A DNA stretch of 64,000 nt from contig NC_064672.1 of NCBI RefSeq assembly GCF_023278565.1, positions 4,588,001 to 4,652,000 of the forward strand, given 5' to 3'. The stretch's first letter is position 1, and every line of letters begins with the position of its first letter. The translations under genes were made by a program, and so were the position numbers. Positions 48,001-60,524 of the stretch are shown here, piece by piece. The notes below the pieces were generated by a model. It was not told the origin of the DNA. It did not search any database and worked only from the letters and a program-made list of their open reading frames with translations. The stretch is from Colletotrichum lupini. Its lineage: Eukaryota; Ascomycota; Sordariomycetes; Glomerellales; Glomerellaceae.

Positions 48001-51000
48001 CGATCTAGCCAGCCAGGCGTGTTCGGCCTCAAGTTCGTCTTGTCATTCCCCCTCTTTCGTTTCTCTACGAAACCGGATGGCTCGGACGCGACGCTGGTAG
48101 ACTGACGACGGGTAATCCCTCTCTCTCTGTCCCTCTCACTGACGCTGTACCTTGGATTCGTCCCATCGCTTGCTGTTGTTGGCCGTCGAACAGAGAGGAA
48201 GAACCGCCACAGGTCAATCCGTTGGCATTCTCGGCTGCTGGGCGTAGATAGAATACACCCACAGCACATCTGTTCGCCGGAAGACTGTGCGTCGCAGGGA
48301 GGGTGTTAGACACTACCCTTCGTCCGTGGGCACTGCGTGTCTCAGCTCGAAGTCCTTCATACGGTTTTCCAAAGCCAAGGTTGTTTCCCTAGGGCTGCCA
48401 AAGACATCGTTGCAGGCGCCTCAACGACTTGAGCTAGAAGGCAAATGCTGTTGCTTCGTACCTGAGGTCGAGATGGTGGACGTTGTGAATCTGACGAACA
48501 TTTTGTTGCAGATCTCATCCATGTCTCGCCCACAACCGGCCAAAATAAGCTCCGAAAAAGGTCGTCGCAGTTAGCGTTTATGCCGCAAGCTCAATCCATG
48601 CATCACCCGAATCTAACCAAGAAATCTTCCGAACCCTCGCAGGATAGTATTGGATATTCATGCGGAAGGCGAAACTCACAGCCTCTTTTGCCTCCTCTCG
48701 CAACCTTTGTCAAAATGTTGGAATGACTTTTCGGAGGGTTACTCTAGGATTGACAGTTCGGGGACAACACCGCTCTTCCTGGTGTGGCTTTCAGATCGGC
48801 TGTCCAACGCAATTTCCACAGCCTTACGCTGCCAGCATCTTCTTCACCGCTGCCTGAAACCGGTGCGAAGATGTCTGTCTTAGCTAGAACCCGGTGAAGC
48901 AGCTGTCAGTTCTGCATAGCATAGGTAGCGATAGTTCGCTCCAAGGTTAGCTTTGCAAATTACCGTGGCTAGCTCCAACCCCCCAAAAATAAAGTCTAGT
49001 CGAAACTGAAGCAAGGAGATTCCCATCCTCTCTAGCGGTGTATAACGATTGTCGTTGGCTGCTTACTGACTGACCACTAACTCCTTCCTGGCATTACTAC
49101 GGCGCTGTTAGGTTACCATCTTCGAGTCATTTAGCGGCAGTCAGTCGCATTTAGTGAAATCCCTGTGGGCTTAAGGCCCGTTGTGCAATTTGCATCATCA
49201 AGGGGAGGTCATACGCGGGGCGCTTCTGGCGACAAGCCGTCTCGGTATTCAGAGTTGACCTGGGTAGCTGTCTGTTTTGAGCCTCGTGCATGTGCTAGAT
49301 TGTTGAAAGTGTGTTTCGTTGACACCCCCTTGTCGACTTGCCAAGTACTGCAGACAAGGAGCTTCAGCAAACATCCCAGGTTGACCAAGGGGGATCCTCC
49401 GGAGCCAAAATAGCAACTTCTGGATGGCCAACAACTAGGTTTTGTTGTTGTCTTGCATATCCGAAGATAATCGGCCAGGCGTGAACATCAGCCGTGGGTC
49501 TTGTGACATTGCTTCAAGATTCGCATACGGATACTCATCACTGCATGGTCTCAGTGACGCCTCAAGACCCGCACCGCACCCCCGGCCTCCCGGGGTAGTG
49601 AGAAGGTTGTCCTTCACCGACTCAGGACTGCGAAGAGCTTGTGATAATTCCGCAGTGGATTCGTGGGCTATCCGTCAATGTCTCAGAGTTTGGAGAACGG
49701 CTCCTTTGTCGAACTCATGCTAGCACAGCTGGCTAGACTTATTGGAGTATCTTTCCGTAGAACTTGTTGTCTGTATCCGTAGGTTGGAGGGGGGGAGTGG
49801 GGAAGAAGGGAGGCAAGGAGGGTGGGAGGCTTGCCCTGGCCACCCACCGTCCTGACGTTACTTTGGAGGTGAAGGAGGGCACACCCCACAAGATCCCACG
49901 TGTCCGGAAGCCTTCCCGGTGTCAAGGGCTCAGTATCTAACGCACTCCAATGGTAAGGTGTGTTGCTTCGGTTGGTCAAAATGTCGTGTCAGGCAGTCTG
50001 CCATTATGCAACTCTGCGCAGCCGCGGGCGGCTTTCATGTGAGGGCGAACTCTGAGTGCCGAATGGCATCACGATCAAGGCAACTTCCGCCATAATCGTC
50101 TCGCTTCGGCGCAGTCCACCGGATATGGCGATTCTCTCTCCGAAGCTAGACGTCTGCTGATGATCTGTTGATGGCCACAATGATGGCGAATTGGCGCGTA
50201 GGAAAACCGCTTCAGGTTGAGTCTTAGACTCCCCCCAAGTGGTTGCAAATCATTGTCTTCCGGTGTCGAACACACGAGTCGCAGAGTGGCCCGAAACCGC
50301 TATAAAATCTTCAGCAAGCAATCTCCCTGCGGGTTTCCAGGCCTCTTACAAGGTTCCTGACTCAAGGGATCCTCGCCCCCAATGAGGGCTGGGAGGGCCT
50401 AGGTTTCCTCCGGCCGGCAGAGGCCTAGGCACCTTTGAGTTGACCGGCTGGAGACAGGCAATCCCTTCTCTGCAATATCCTGTACCTGCAGCTCTGATTT
50501 GTGCCTTGATCCGGTGTCTCATTCTGACCAGCTCAAATGATGTTGTTGTCGAGATCAGCATTCCATTCTATCCGTTATGCCCTTGCACAATAATTTCACG
50601 TGTCAGTCAAACAACGAATCACCTCCCTTTCAACGCCCCTGCTTATACTTGCCTATGATAAACCGGGAATTGACGCAATCTCGAGTGTCACAGCGTATGT
50701 AAGTCGTCTCTAGGGTAAGTGACGATGAAGCCTCGCTGGGCGGTAGATGATCGACGTGCTAAGAGCAGATCTTCTAGCGGCATCGGTTGCTGTGAAATGC
50801 CCTGCCTACAGGGACGAATGTCCACCGCGATGCCCCATAACACTGATTGTTACCTCGTGATGACTTTCGTCGCCATGAGGGGCTTCGACAACCTGGACGA
50901 TGGGGGCCTTTCTCAGGTCTATGCTCACGGGTGTTGCGGTAGATGAGCATCTCAGCCACCTGCCTAGCCGGGCCATTGTAGCCATAACCAGAGGCTACAC

Positions 51001-53429
51001 TTGGCCAGACTCGCCATGTACCCGTACCTCCATTCTGCAAATTGCTTGTACCTGAACCAGCGAGGTTCCATAACGTAACAAGCCGACTTTGCTCATCGTG
51101 AGAGGCTCAGGGAGGCACTGCTGAAAGACCACTCCGACGACGGCGCCCTGGGGTCTCCTCATGGAAGCTATCATCCGAGCCAATATCCTCGCCAGGCTTG
51201 GCTGTGAAGTGGAGGCCAGCCACACCATGCTGCCATGCGAATTTCATGGGTATGCCTTCCGATTGCTTGAATGCTCACATGAAGACACTCGGCCGAAATT
51301 TTAGACATCTTTCGACAGAGTCCGGCATACTCGGGCTCGACGCGGACATGAATGCTACACCGACTCGCTATTGCCTGGATCCGATTGACTGCGTCAGGGA
51401 TTCCGTGACCAGATCGAAGCTTGTGATGAACGTCAATCAAGCACATTGCCGCAGCTGCAAATATGACTGGAAGAGCTAATCAGTTAGGGTGAAGTCCGGC
51501 GTGGCTGCGTCATCTCTAACGTCGCCCATCATGATCAATTGCAACTATGTGCACAAGGCACTAAACTGGTCTAGGTGAAGGACTTCATCAAATTTGGAAC
51601 TGAGTCGAGACTTTCGCGAGCTAAGCTCCGAATAAGTTGGTAAGACAGGAAACGATGACAGACTAGTCTTGGGCAAGCCTCTGAAAGAAGTCGCTAGCCG
51701 TTTCGGACGGGTCAGTCTCAGGTCAAACACCTATGGGAAACATTTTGGTGGCGGTTTACTTTCCGGTGCCAGATCTGAAGAGCTCAGCTCACTTCCACAT
51801 TGAGACTAAGGCCAGCGAACTGTGACGCTTGTGCTGTGACGCTTGGCGAACTCCTGAGGGGCCGATTCTGGAGGCAGATTGGTCCAGGGAAAACCGCATG
51901 AGAAGCTTGTTGGTCATTACAAAAGTTGTTTGACGGGTCTGTCATCGAGTTTAAGCCGATGATTTCTCGGGCGAGGCTGACACTGCCTAATGCAACAACT
52001 CGGGTATGAGATGCACCGTGAGACAGCTTCGTCCCAAGTTGCAGAAGCGGGGATTTGCTGTGTAGGTTTCCGATCGCCCGAGCCCACCGAAGACTAGACC
52101 AAATGACTGATGTTCTAAGATTCGAAGAACACAACCCAATAGACTAACATGGATCCGAGTAGTAGTGTGATATCTAGCACTGGACAAAACTGTTCTACGG
52201 TGGGCACCCGGCTGATTCGGCCGGCGGATCCAGCCAAGACCGACCTCCCGCCGTGTTGCCGAGCCGGAGCATGCCGATCATCATCAGAGGGGAGTCCGGT
52301 GACCAACATCAGAGTGCCGAATCCGCTTGATGGGTCAATGAAGGCCATGTGAATGCCGAATATTGTAGCTGGGGGCGGGGAACGCTTTCTTGGTGTTGTA
52401 GGAAAGAGCCTACAGAAGCAAATTGATGAAGATCTTGAACCTGTCCTTGCTTGTCGATCCTCCCTGGCAGGAAACCCCCAATTTGGCAAGACGGTCGTAT
52501 GAGTGTCTCGTCTGTAAATGGATCTGCATGCTACATCGTGCGATGGCCATGAGTAGAGACCTGTTGGACTCGCACGTCAATACGTGTAAGTCGGCTACCA
52601 TGTCTCCAAAGAAACGACGGGGTCCACCATGTCGTTCTGAGATTTTGCTTTTCGAGCGTTTCTAGATGGCTCTGGTCCAGACTTGTGGACGGGAAGCAAA
52701 TTTCGTGGGCCAGGCCCTGCGGCACCCGTGATGTGAGTTGAGGCTTCAATGGCGATGTCTCTCGTCTTACCCTGGCCGATCTTGCCAGGTGAGACCATTT
52801 AATCGAAGTCCACTCCTTGCAGAAAGAAGCAAGATGATGACGGCGACACTCCCATGATGCATTGCAGATGCAAAGGAAACAGATCGTCCTGCAGGATCTT
52901 GCAGAAAAATGAACCTCCCCTTGAAAGTCGTCTCACGCCCCGCGTGCCTTTTCGGTCGATAGCAATGTTGTGTGGGTATGTTTGACTTGGGTTGCAGGGT
53001 GAACATATTGGACTCAGCGACAACCCATCTGAGATGTGACTAAAAGGGTAGAGAGTTGTTGTCTCTCAAATCTCATTTGTCGGGTGCACTTCATTCCCTT
53101 GATGAGTGAGGATGGAGAATTGATATCTGACCAAATATCTGGAACGCATTAGCCTATTCGCTTCCGGACATCCTTGTCACTTGGTAGTCAGAAAAAGCAA
53201 AACCATGAGCTGGGGATCTGTCGATTGGCTGCCCAGTATGAAGTACGCGAAGTGTCTGTCGGATGTTGATTTCGATCGGTTCAGTACCATGGTTGCAGAT
53301 TGCCGTCCACAAGGGCTCATCTTTGGTGGCGATCGAGCCAATCTTGCAGTGCGTCAGCAGAGCTGGTACCGATGGGGGCGGGATAGAGTCGATTGCAGTT
53401 CCAAGATACGACTTGTGGACTAAATATAT

Positions 53430-53444
53430 GGGGGGGGGGGGGGG
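53430..53444 (+). repeat. G15 homopolymer
   Basis: Fifteen consecutive G residues in the gene-free interval. Confidence 0.9.
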
Positions 53445-55650
53445 AGAACCTCTTCCGTGTGATGAAAGACGAGTGCCCATGATAGGTGTGTTTGCTTGTC
53501 AACAACCCTGGTCGCATAGGCTAGTAGATCAACCGCACCTCCTCATTGCCAACTGTTTGTACCATTGGAAGACGAGCTGTCGGATTTCTGGATGCAGGGA
53601 GGTGTGATTCCGGTAGCAGACCGGACGCGGTTCAGTAACCATCCCGACGTTATCACCAATGCTGCATCGGGTCACCACGGGGAAGTTGCCGGACCGGTCA
53701 CAACAAGGTGTTGTCAAACTGACAAAAACCGTTGCCAACCGTCCGGAGCCACACAATCGTACCATGGGAATCTGACAGGCCGGGGGCCGTTGCTCGTTCA
53801 GATGGTGGTTGCTTGTAGAAAAAGAAATATTTCCGTATGTATCTCCTAGATCGACACTGTGCTACGGCAGCGGTAATCTGGCGTTGGTGTCTGCTTGTCC
53901 AATGTTTGCTTTTTCTTGAACCCGGCCCAGACCTTTAAAGCCGCTTGATATTAGTTGATTTGTCTCAATCATGTCTCTTCATGTCTGCTGACCTGTCACT
54001 TGTCGCTTCTGGACACGAGAAGAGCTGTTGGTGAAAAAGCAAAACAGACTTCGCATTTTCTTTGGTTTGGCGAGAACGAAGTAACGAATTGTACCACTAC
54101 TTGGTCCCAACGGCTGGCTGCTATGGTTCGTCGATAGCCACATAGCATGCTGGAAGTTGGAACCAAACCTGTTCTGGGTAATTCGGCGAGTCTTCCGTCG
54201 GCCTCAGGCTGAAACTGGTTTGGCTCGTTAGGGATGTTTCTGTCGAGATAAGAAAGACTTGGTACGGACAGTGGTAATTATTATGGTTGGTGGTGTTGGA
54301 TGATGTCAAGGAAGAAGCAGAAGAGAATGGTACGCGGAAGACGGCAGCTACTGTTCATGAGGCAAACTACAGTTTCGTCAGTGCTTGCTCCAATGCGACG
54401 TAGATTTGGCCACCGGCAGCCAGTTCCTGTCACGTGGTTACTCTTGCCCTCCAACTTGCGGGAAGGGTTTCCAGGAGGGTTGCCAGAATGGAAAGGGCGT
54501 TTCGCATGTCATGGCAGGACGTGGAGGGAAGACGCCCATCCGCAAGTCAATGGCGCCTATAGTGAGGGCTTCAGAAGGCTATGCAACGATGGAAAGGACA
54601 ACTACTACATGATAATTGCCTGTAGTCAAGAGAAGCGACTGTCAAGACTGCAACTAGAAAATATTTGTTGCTGCTAGCAAGTAATTCCCTGAAGGACTGT
54701 TGTCTTATAGCATACCTTCCTCAAGAAAAGACTGTGAAATTCACCGGTAATTAGATGCAATTTGGCAATGAACAATTCAAGGTCGGTAGATAAGTGAAGA
54801 CTGTGTAAGCATCATGTCTACAAAGCAGCGCCCTCGCACGACATAAAGTCAACATGCAGACGCAAAATAAGACAGAATAGACCTAACTAAAAGAAATTAA
54901 TACCGTACTTGGCGTCAGGATATTATTAAGAATACTCGTGCCCCATGTGTAAGCCAAATAGGTCACCACTATCGTCACCCACCAGTCGCTCTGTAGGGCC
55001 GCACATCACGAGAAATAAACTCGTCAAAACACCAAAAAACATACAACACCAGGTATTCGCTGGTCGTCACCGACCCAACTACTAATCCGGCCCTCATTGG
55101 CTTGTCTATGGGAGAGCGGACGGGATCCCGAATTTTCCAATGGGTATGGCCGTATGTGGTAGATTGAGGGTATCGTGATGTCCATGTTGGCATCCAAAGA
55201 CGTGGCGGACTTGACAGACTTCATGAGCCAGACACAAGAATACGCGAGTGATATGAATACAGTCTGAGAAATGAATAATAGCCCTATACATCACCTCAAA
55301 TTAGGTTGTGGGATTGTGGCGTGGGTGAGTGATTCTCGATCAAGACAGATATCAAACTTGGCTTTCATGTGTGGCGAGAATTCTGTGTTTACATAATACC
55401 ATCAGTCTCATTAGAGATAGACATTGATGAATTGGAACGGAATAAAAATATCTAGGGTAGCAAGACGTATCTCATTCAAATGACAACGCCATGCCGAGAT
55501 CTTCTCCCGGCTACCGATCAGCCAGCTACCTAGTCGGTACCAGACCGCGCATATCGCAAATCCGCCTCCCAGCGCAATGACACACCAACACGGGAACTCA
55601 CCTCAAGAGATTAATTTTCACATCATATCATCATCGGTAACATCATAGAC

Positions 55651-57432
55651 TCAATACCGCCCGCCTATCTTCTCCAGATCCGCCTCCTCCAACACGGGAC
55701 TATTCACACTCCCGCCCCCCTTTTGCACCGAACTCGCCCCAACACCAGTCCCTCCACCTCCGATACTCCAGCTCCCCCAGCTACTCCTCTCTCGCGACTC
55801 TCTCGCATACGTCTCTGTCAACTCGCACAGATCCCTCGACTCCTTCTCCAGCACCACGCCCCGCGCCGGATTCCGAGGAGGAACCCATCCGTTGCTGACA
55901 GCAGCGCTGACACCATCGAAATCATCCCCCCCTTTCTGCTGCTGTTGCAGCTGCTGCAATAGCAATTTTTTGTGAAAGGACACGGGACTCGAGGGGCTCC
56001 CGGGAGGTGCCGGAGGAAGCGAGCAAGCTGGTGAAGGACCAGGACACACTAGATCCGGTATCAGCAGCCGTTTCTCGTGAGGCCTCGGAGGCCGCATCGG
56101 CCACGAAGAGGGCGTGAGGCGCGGGGCAATGCTCGAGACGTTGGATGCGGTGGTGGCGGTGCGACCGCTCGCCGCGCTGCTCATGCTCGACGTCTTTCCG
56201 GAGGATCGGGGACTACCGCCAGTGCCTTGACCAAATGTATTCGGCGGCGGAGAAACGCCGTAGTACGGCTTGGTGGAGCGGTCATATTTCGGAGGGACTC
56301 TGTTGGTTGCTGTGGGGGTGGGTGTCGAGAGGGGAGACGATGAGAAGACGCCTGCCTTTTCGACCGAGGCGCCGAGAGGAGTTCCTGGGATGGAGACGTT
56401 GATGTTGATGCTCGGTCTCTCGAGGCCCACGTGGGTGGAAAGCAGTCGTCGTTGCTGTAGACGGGGTGGAGGTGTCAAAGGTGTCCGGATGCCTTCACGT
56501 ATAGCGTACAAGTGGCTCGAAAGGGGCGTGGGCGATGTGTCTGGCTGGGGATTGGGATGCCCGATCTCGCTCTTTAGGCTGTGGTCGTAGTCGTCCCGTG
56601 AGCGACGGCGGAACAGGCATATGACGAAGGCTATGATGGCGAGGAATGCTATGGCGGAAGACGTGCCAATGGCGACTTTGGTTCCCGTGGGTAGCCCATC
56701 TTTTCGATGGGTTTGAGACTGATTCGCGAGTGGTATGAAGGATGTCGGGTATGCCGTCGCCGATGTTGTTAAGTGTGCCGACGTTTTTGAGGCCGACGAT
56801 GCAGTCGATGATGCAGCCGACGGCATGACTTCCGGCGGGACCGTGGCCATTATCCTGAAGTCTGTGAATAACGGTTCTCTACTTCTTGAATCCGTCTTGT
56901 ACGACGGTCTCATGTCCGTATTGATAAACGGTCCGTTCAACGATATTGGACAGATGGAGTCATCCGGGGGAGGTCCTGGGTCTTTGATTACTGGTGCAAA
57001 GATACTGAGCTCTAAAGTCAGTTAAGAAGGGTAAAACTCGAGAGGGGCCGACTTACCCTTGACATACATTAATAACCAGATTTACGCTGGCTGAGCTGAA
57101 GTCAGAAGCCATACGACAACAGAATATCAAGAGCTGTCTCTCTACTCACGATCCTGTCCCAGCTCTGGTTTTCCACTCAAGTGAACCCCGCATTCAGTCG
57201 CATCGCAGCAATACAACTCCCATAAAGTGTTCATCGCGTCCTCATCGTCTGCTAGCAGATGCTTGCAAACCTCATTGTACCTCGATCCATTAAAGCCAGG
57301 TACTACCCTTGCCAGGACCTGGGCTCGACACTCCTCGATGCATTTTTGCGGATCCGAAACATTGCTCGCCACTGATCCCCATGCCTCCTCTTTCTTGTCC
57401 AGCTCCGGATGGTCATCTTCCCCCGTTTCCAT
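55651..57432 (-). CDS. single-pass membrane protein with an eight-cysteine N-terminal domain
   Basis: Three exons, complement of 55651..57004, 57057..57090 and 57150..57432, encode 556 residues. Introns of 52 and 59 bases have GTAAGT and GTGAGT donors and CTGAC branches. Cysteines at 31, 35, 56, 75, 76, 81, 104 and 124 form a compact domain ending in KDPGPPPDDSICP. A Ser/Thr/Ala-rich stalk (about 158-200) leads to LPTGTKVAIG and a membrane span at about 215-237, followed at once by RRRSRDD. The 310-residue C-terminal part is Ser/Pro/Gly-rich and disordered, with a short poly-Gln run. The layout resembles fungal wall-sensor or LPXTG-like surface proteins, with the Cys domain outside and the tail in the cytosol, but the Cys spacing is not canonical CFEM. 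The apparent ATG gives an acidic N-terminus without a signal peptide, and an in-frame TGA lies ten codons upstream, so a missed first exon is possible. Function unknown. Confidence 0.8.
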
Positions 57433-60400
57433 GGTCGATGGATGAACCCCAGTTCAGCAGGGCTGTGATGGACGGCAAGGCGGGTTTGTACTTCGTCTCG
57501 GGCGAGTGTAGCCGTGAGTATAGTGTCTTGTGAGTCCGTGGATGAGAGGCTTTCAGGTCAGGTGAGACAGATGATCACTCTCTCAATGGCAGCTCAGCTG
57601 AGCTTGTGAAGGCTCTTTGCGTGAATGGTCTTGGCAAATGTGGGAGTGATGTGTGGCATCAAGTTGACCAGAACTCAAACGCAATATTTGACGAGGGGCT
57701 TACATCTTCAGCAAGGCGTCCATATCTTTGATATATACCATGTCTACTTTCTAGACATACGGGGCAGCTCACACAGGAGGCTCGGTGAAGTGAAAAGAGG
57801 CGGACAAGGTGTCGGGAGGGACTGGCCAAGCATCACCGTGGTGGCTACACCGTACTGTATCTGTACGCTCCCGGACTCCATGGCCTTTTGCACGTAGTCA
57901 ACGTCGTACAGCCTCAAGAGACTGTTGGAAAAGAAACATATGCACGTACCCGAGTGGCCCGCAACCGTGTTAGAGAGTAAGCCAGGACTTGATAGATTGA
58001 CAAAAGTTGGCCGTAAACCCGCCCCAAATAGAAACTCAAGACGGCCCTATTGGCCTGGAAAACAGAATCGGATTCTGCAGTATTCACTAGCTTCGATATT
58101 CTTACCTCCGTGTTGTGCGTACTTGAAGATTCTGCATCAACAAGGGGGTCCAGGAGGGGAGCTGACATCCCCTTGAAGAGAAGCGATACCGTTTCGGCGT
58201 CCACCAAAGCTCGTATTCTTCAAGTCTCTCAAAGATGGACATTCCGCTCGCTGAGATGCCACCCGAGAAGTCTTTCACCTCATTTCGTTCGATGGAGTCA
58301 GTCCTGGAACAAAAGATGCTCATAGGTTCTGCGATCAGACCTGCATCTATGGGGCTTCCGTGTCACGAACGGCCCTACTTCGCACGAAACCCAACAGGAA
58401 GCACCGCGGCGGGGACAGCATTTCGCGACCTCATCCATACGGAGGATGCACTAGCAGTACGGCACCCAGATCTTCCCGCCCCCGTCCCCTTTTCGTCTCC
58501 TCTCTTCATCGGCAGTCTTGTTCGAAGACGGCCCGTTCAAGCTAGCCGACTAAAGTACTAAGCTTATACGGGATGGGTGTAGGCATCTTTCCTAGCAAAG
58601 GTGCTTTTGCCCGGGACGAGTGGCTAGGCGAGGGGTACTACGAACCGGGCCGGGGACCATCTGGCGGCATTCGCTGAAGAACACAGACCAAGGTATCACG
58701 GGTTCGGAAACCAATGGTTTTTCATCGTACGCGAGCTCCCACGGATTCGTTGTCAGACTTCCGCGAGATGCCTTCCAGGGTGGGTTAGCGTGGTTGTACT
58801 CGTGGTTCAGCTTGGTCATGACCTTATTCTTTGCATGCCACTTTGATGAACTACTTATGACTCTTGATCCGTTCGGGTGTCTCGGGTGCTTGAAGGAGAG
58901 TTTATCGGTAGTAGACTGTCGCACAAGCTTGTTACCCACGACGTCACGTCGCGAGTGGGATGGCTTAGCAAAGACTACGAAGCCAAAATTGCAGTCGAGG
59001 AGTGATAATCTGTCGATTTTTCTCTTCTGACTTGGAAGGCTGAAGGGAAAAGAAGCGTTTTCTGGGTCAGCAGCTCATCACCTTCTAGAAGCCTGGGCAT
59101 CGTGTCAAAACCGGTTGGTTCTCGGGTTGAGACAGTAATTCATGCCTGTAGCCGTCGCACTCGCGTCATATAGATCCTTGCCTTGGTATTGTCTCGGCAT
59201 AAATCAATCAACTAACTAGCATCTACACTGGGCGACCAAGAGAACATGCAGGGCGAAACGGAGATTATGCCTATAAAGTCTATAGTTGCGAGCGCTACAC
59301 GAAGTATGACCACCATTCACACTCAACGTAACCGCCACCTAGTTTGACGGGTTAGACTGAGGGATCAGAAAGAGTCAAATGGGCGATCACCAGCGAGTTG
59401 CAGATCAGGTATAGACTGCGGCAGCAGAAGCACGGCACAGGTGGGCCAAGGTAGGGTCGTACAACTCGCGTGGGAAAACTTCCGTGATGTCTGCCTAGGA
59501 AGCTGAAAGGCCCAACACGCGAAGATTCAACGGCGATGCCTCATTGGTATGGTGTTCGCATGGCGTCCTGTGGCTGTAGATTGATTGTCGAGGGCTGCAT
59601 GGATTTTCAGAGATATCTGAAGTCATCCGGGGTGGCTGACATGCACGACGGGGCGGTCATACCTTGGTATTGCAAGGAGTGGCACTTTTACCCCTATTAT
59701 ACACTTGTTCTCAGCTTGGATGGAGAGTAGTAGACGTTAAGAAATGTGAGTGCCACTTTGCGCACTCTCATCCCGCAGTAGAATAGGGGGTCGACAATCT
59801 GACTTGGCGTAAAAATTACGCTGGCTGCTTCTCACATCTTAAGCTGACTGCCAGGGTACCACATCGGAACAAAAGCTACATGCTGACGACAGTAGCCTGC
59901 GTTCTGTCGAATATCAAAATCCAGCATGAAGGTCTGTCAAGAGAACCTAAATCCTCCCTCCGCGATGAAGTACCACAGACCTAGTAAGTCCCTCGAACTT
60001 ATGCAGCCTCGGAGGAAAAGCGCCAATTCCTTCAGCCATTTGACTCCAAAGCAAGTTTCGCCCGGATTTGAGGAGCCATCGGAAACAAGGGGTGGTAAGT
60101 AAATGGCGCGCCGCCTGGCGGGAGGCTGCAGTGAATCCGACGGGTTTCCATGATGTTTGCTGGCTCAGCTCCGCTCCACCAGGCTGCAGCGAACGTGCCG
60201 GTCCTTTATTTTCGAAGAGGGCGTTAGCTGAGCGATGTGTACTTATGCAACCTCCCGTCGAAGGCCTTCTGAACGGGGCAAGCAAGGCTTCTTATTTTAT
60301 AGGAATATGTCGATCTAGCAGAGGCGGTGATTATTCTTGTTGGAGCTGGATTTGGAATCAAGACTCCAAGTAAACCGGAAGCTGCGTATGGCTGGCGTAA

Positions 60401-60524
60401 GCAGTTTCCTTTTGACACTTTCAACTGCAGGTTTCTTTTTACGGCAGGGGCACAGGCATAATGAACTCTGAAAAGGATAATTAATGCCTTTCTTCAATTA
60501 ATTGGCATTACAGGCAGTATCTCG
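57433..60524. other. 3.1-kb intergenic region
   Basis: No supported gene. The left end should contain the promoter of the membrane-protein gene. On the minus strand 57914..58207 stays open with protein-like composition and includes a 51-base intron-like segment (58055..58105, GTAAGA to TTTTCCAG), but it has no ATG and stops lie close upstream. A 64-codon plus-strand ORF at 59536..59730 has no recognisable domain. Confidence 0.5.

Larger units (their letters stand above)
19648..49781. repeat. dispersed 9-mer TACGGATAC, 12 exact copies in the gene-free interval
   Basis: Exact TACGGATAC on the plus strand begins at 20696, 22641, 29378, 32697, 35783, 38327, 40313 and 49526. Its complement GTATCCGTA begins at 19648, 33090, 39722 and 49773. 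A thirteenth copy begins at 9930. Flanking bases are not conserved beyond the 9-mer, so these are not obviously pieces of one longer repeat. About 0.5 copies would be expected in 64 kb on both strands with equal base use (128,000 divided by 4 to the ninth power). Confidence 0.85.
14475..55650. other. 41-kb interval without an identifiable protein-coding gene
   Basis: Between the zinc-finger gene and the membrane-protein gene at 55651 no frame exceeds about 220 codons. None shows a recognisable domain, and the longest ones are pyrimidine-rich low-complexity reading or mutually overlapping frames. The sequence is not visibly AT-rich, so it does not look like repeat-induced point mutation debris or an AT-rich heterochromatin block. 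No transposase, reverse transcriptase or long terminal repeat was recognised. Contents listed separately are CT-rich blocks, microsatellites, G/C homopolymers, the TACGGATAC motif family and one possible decayed gene. Confidence 0.6.

Noticed and set aside
14475..55650. Repeat-induced point mutation or a degenerate transposon nest
   Set aside because: The sequence is not conspicuously AT-rich and shows no long direct repeats, terminal repeats or transposase/reverse-transcriptase motifs by eye. A numerical RIP index would be decisive.
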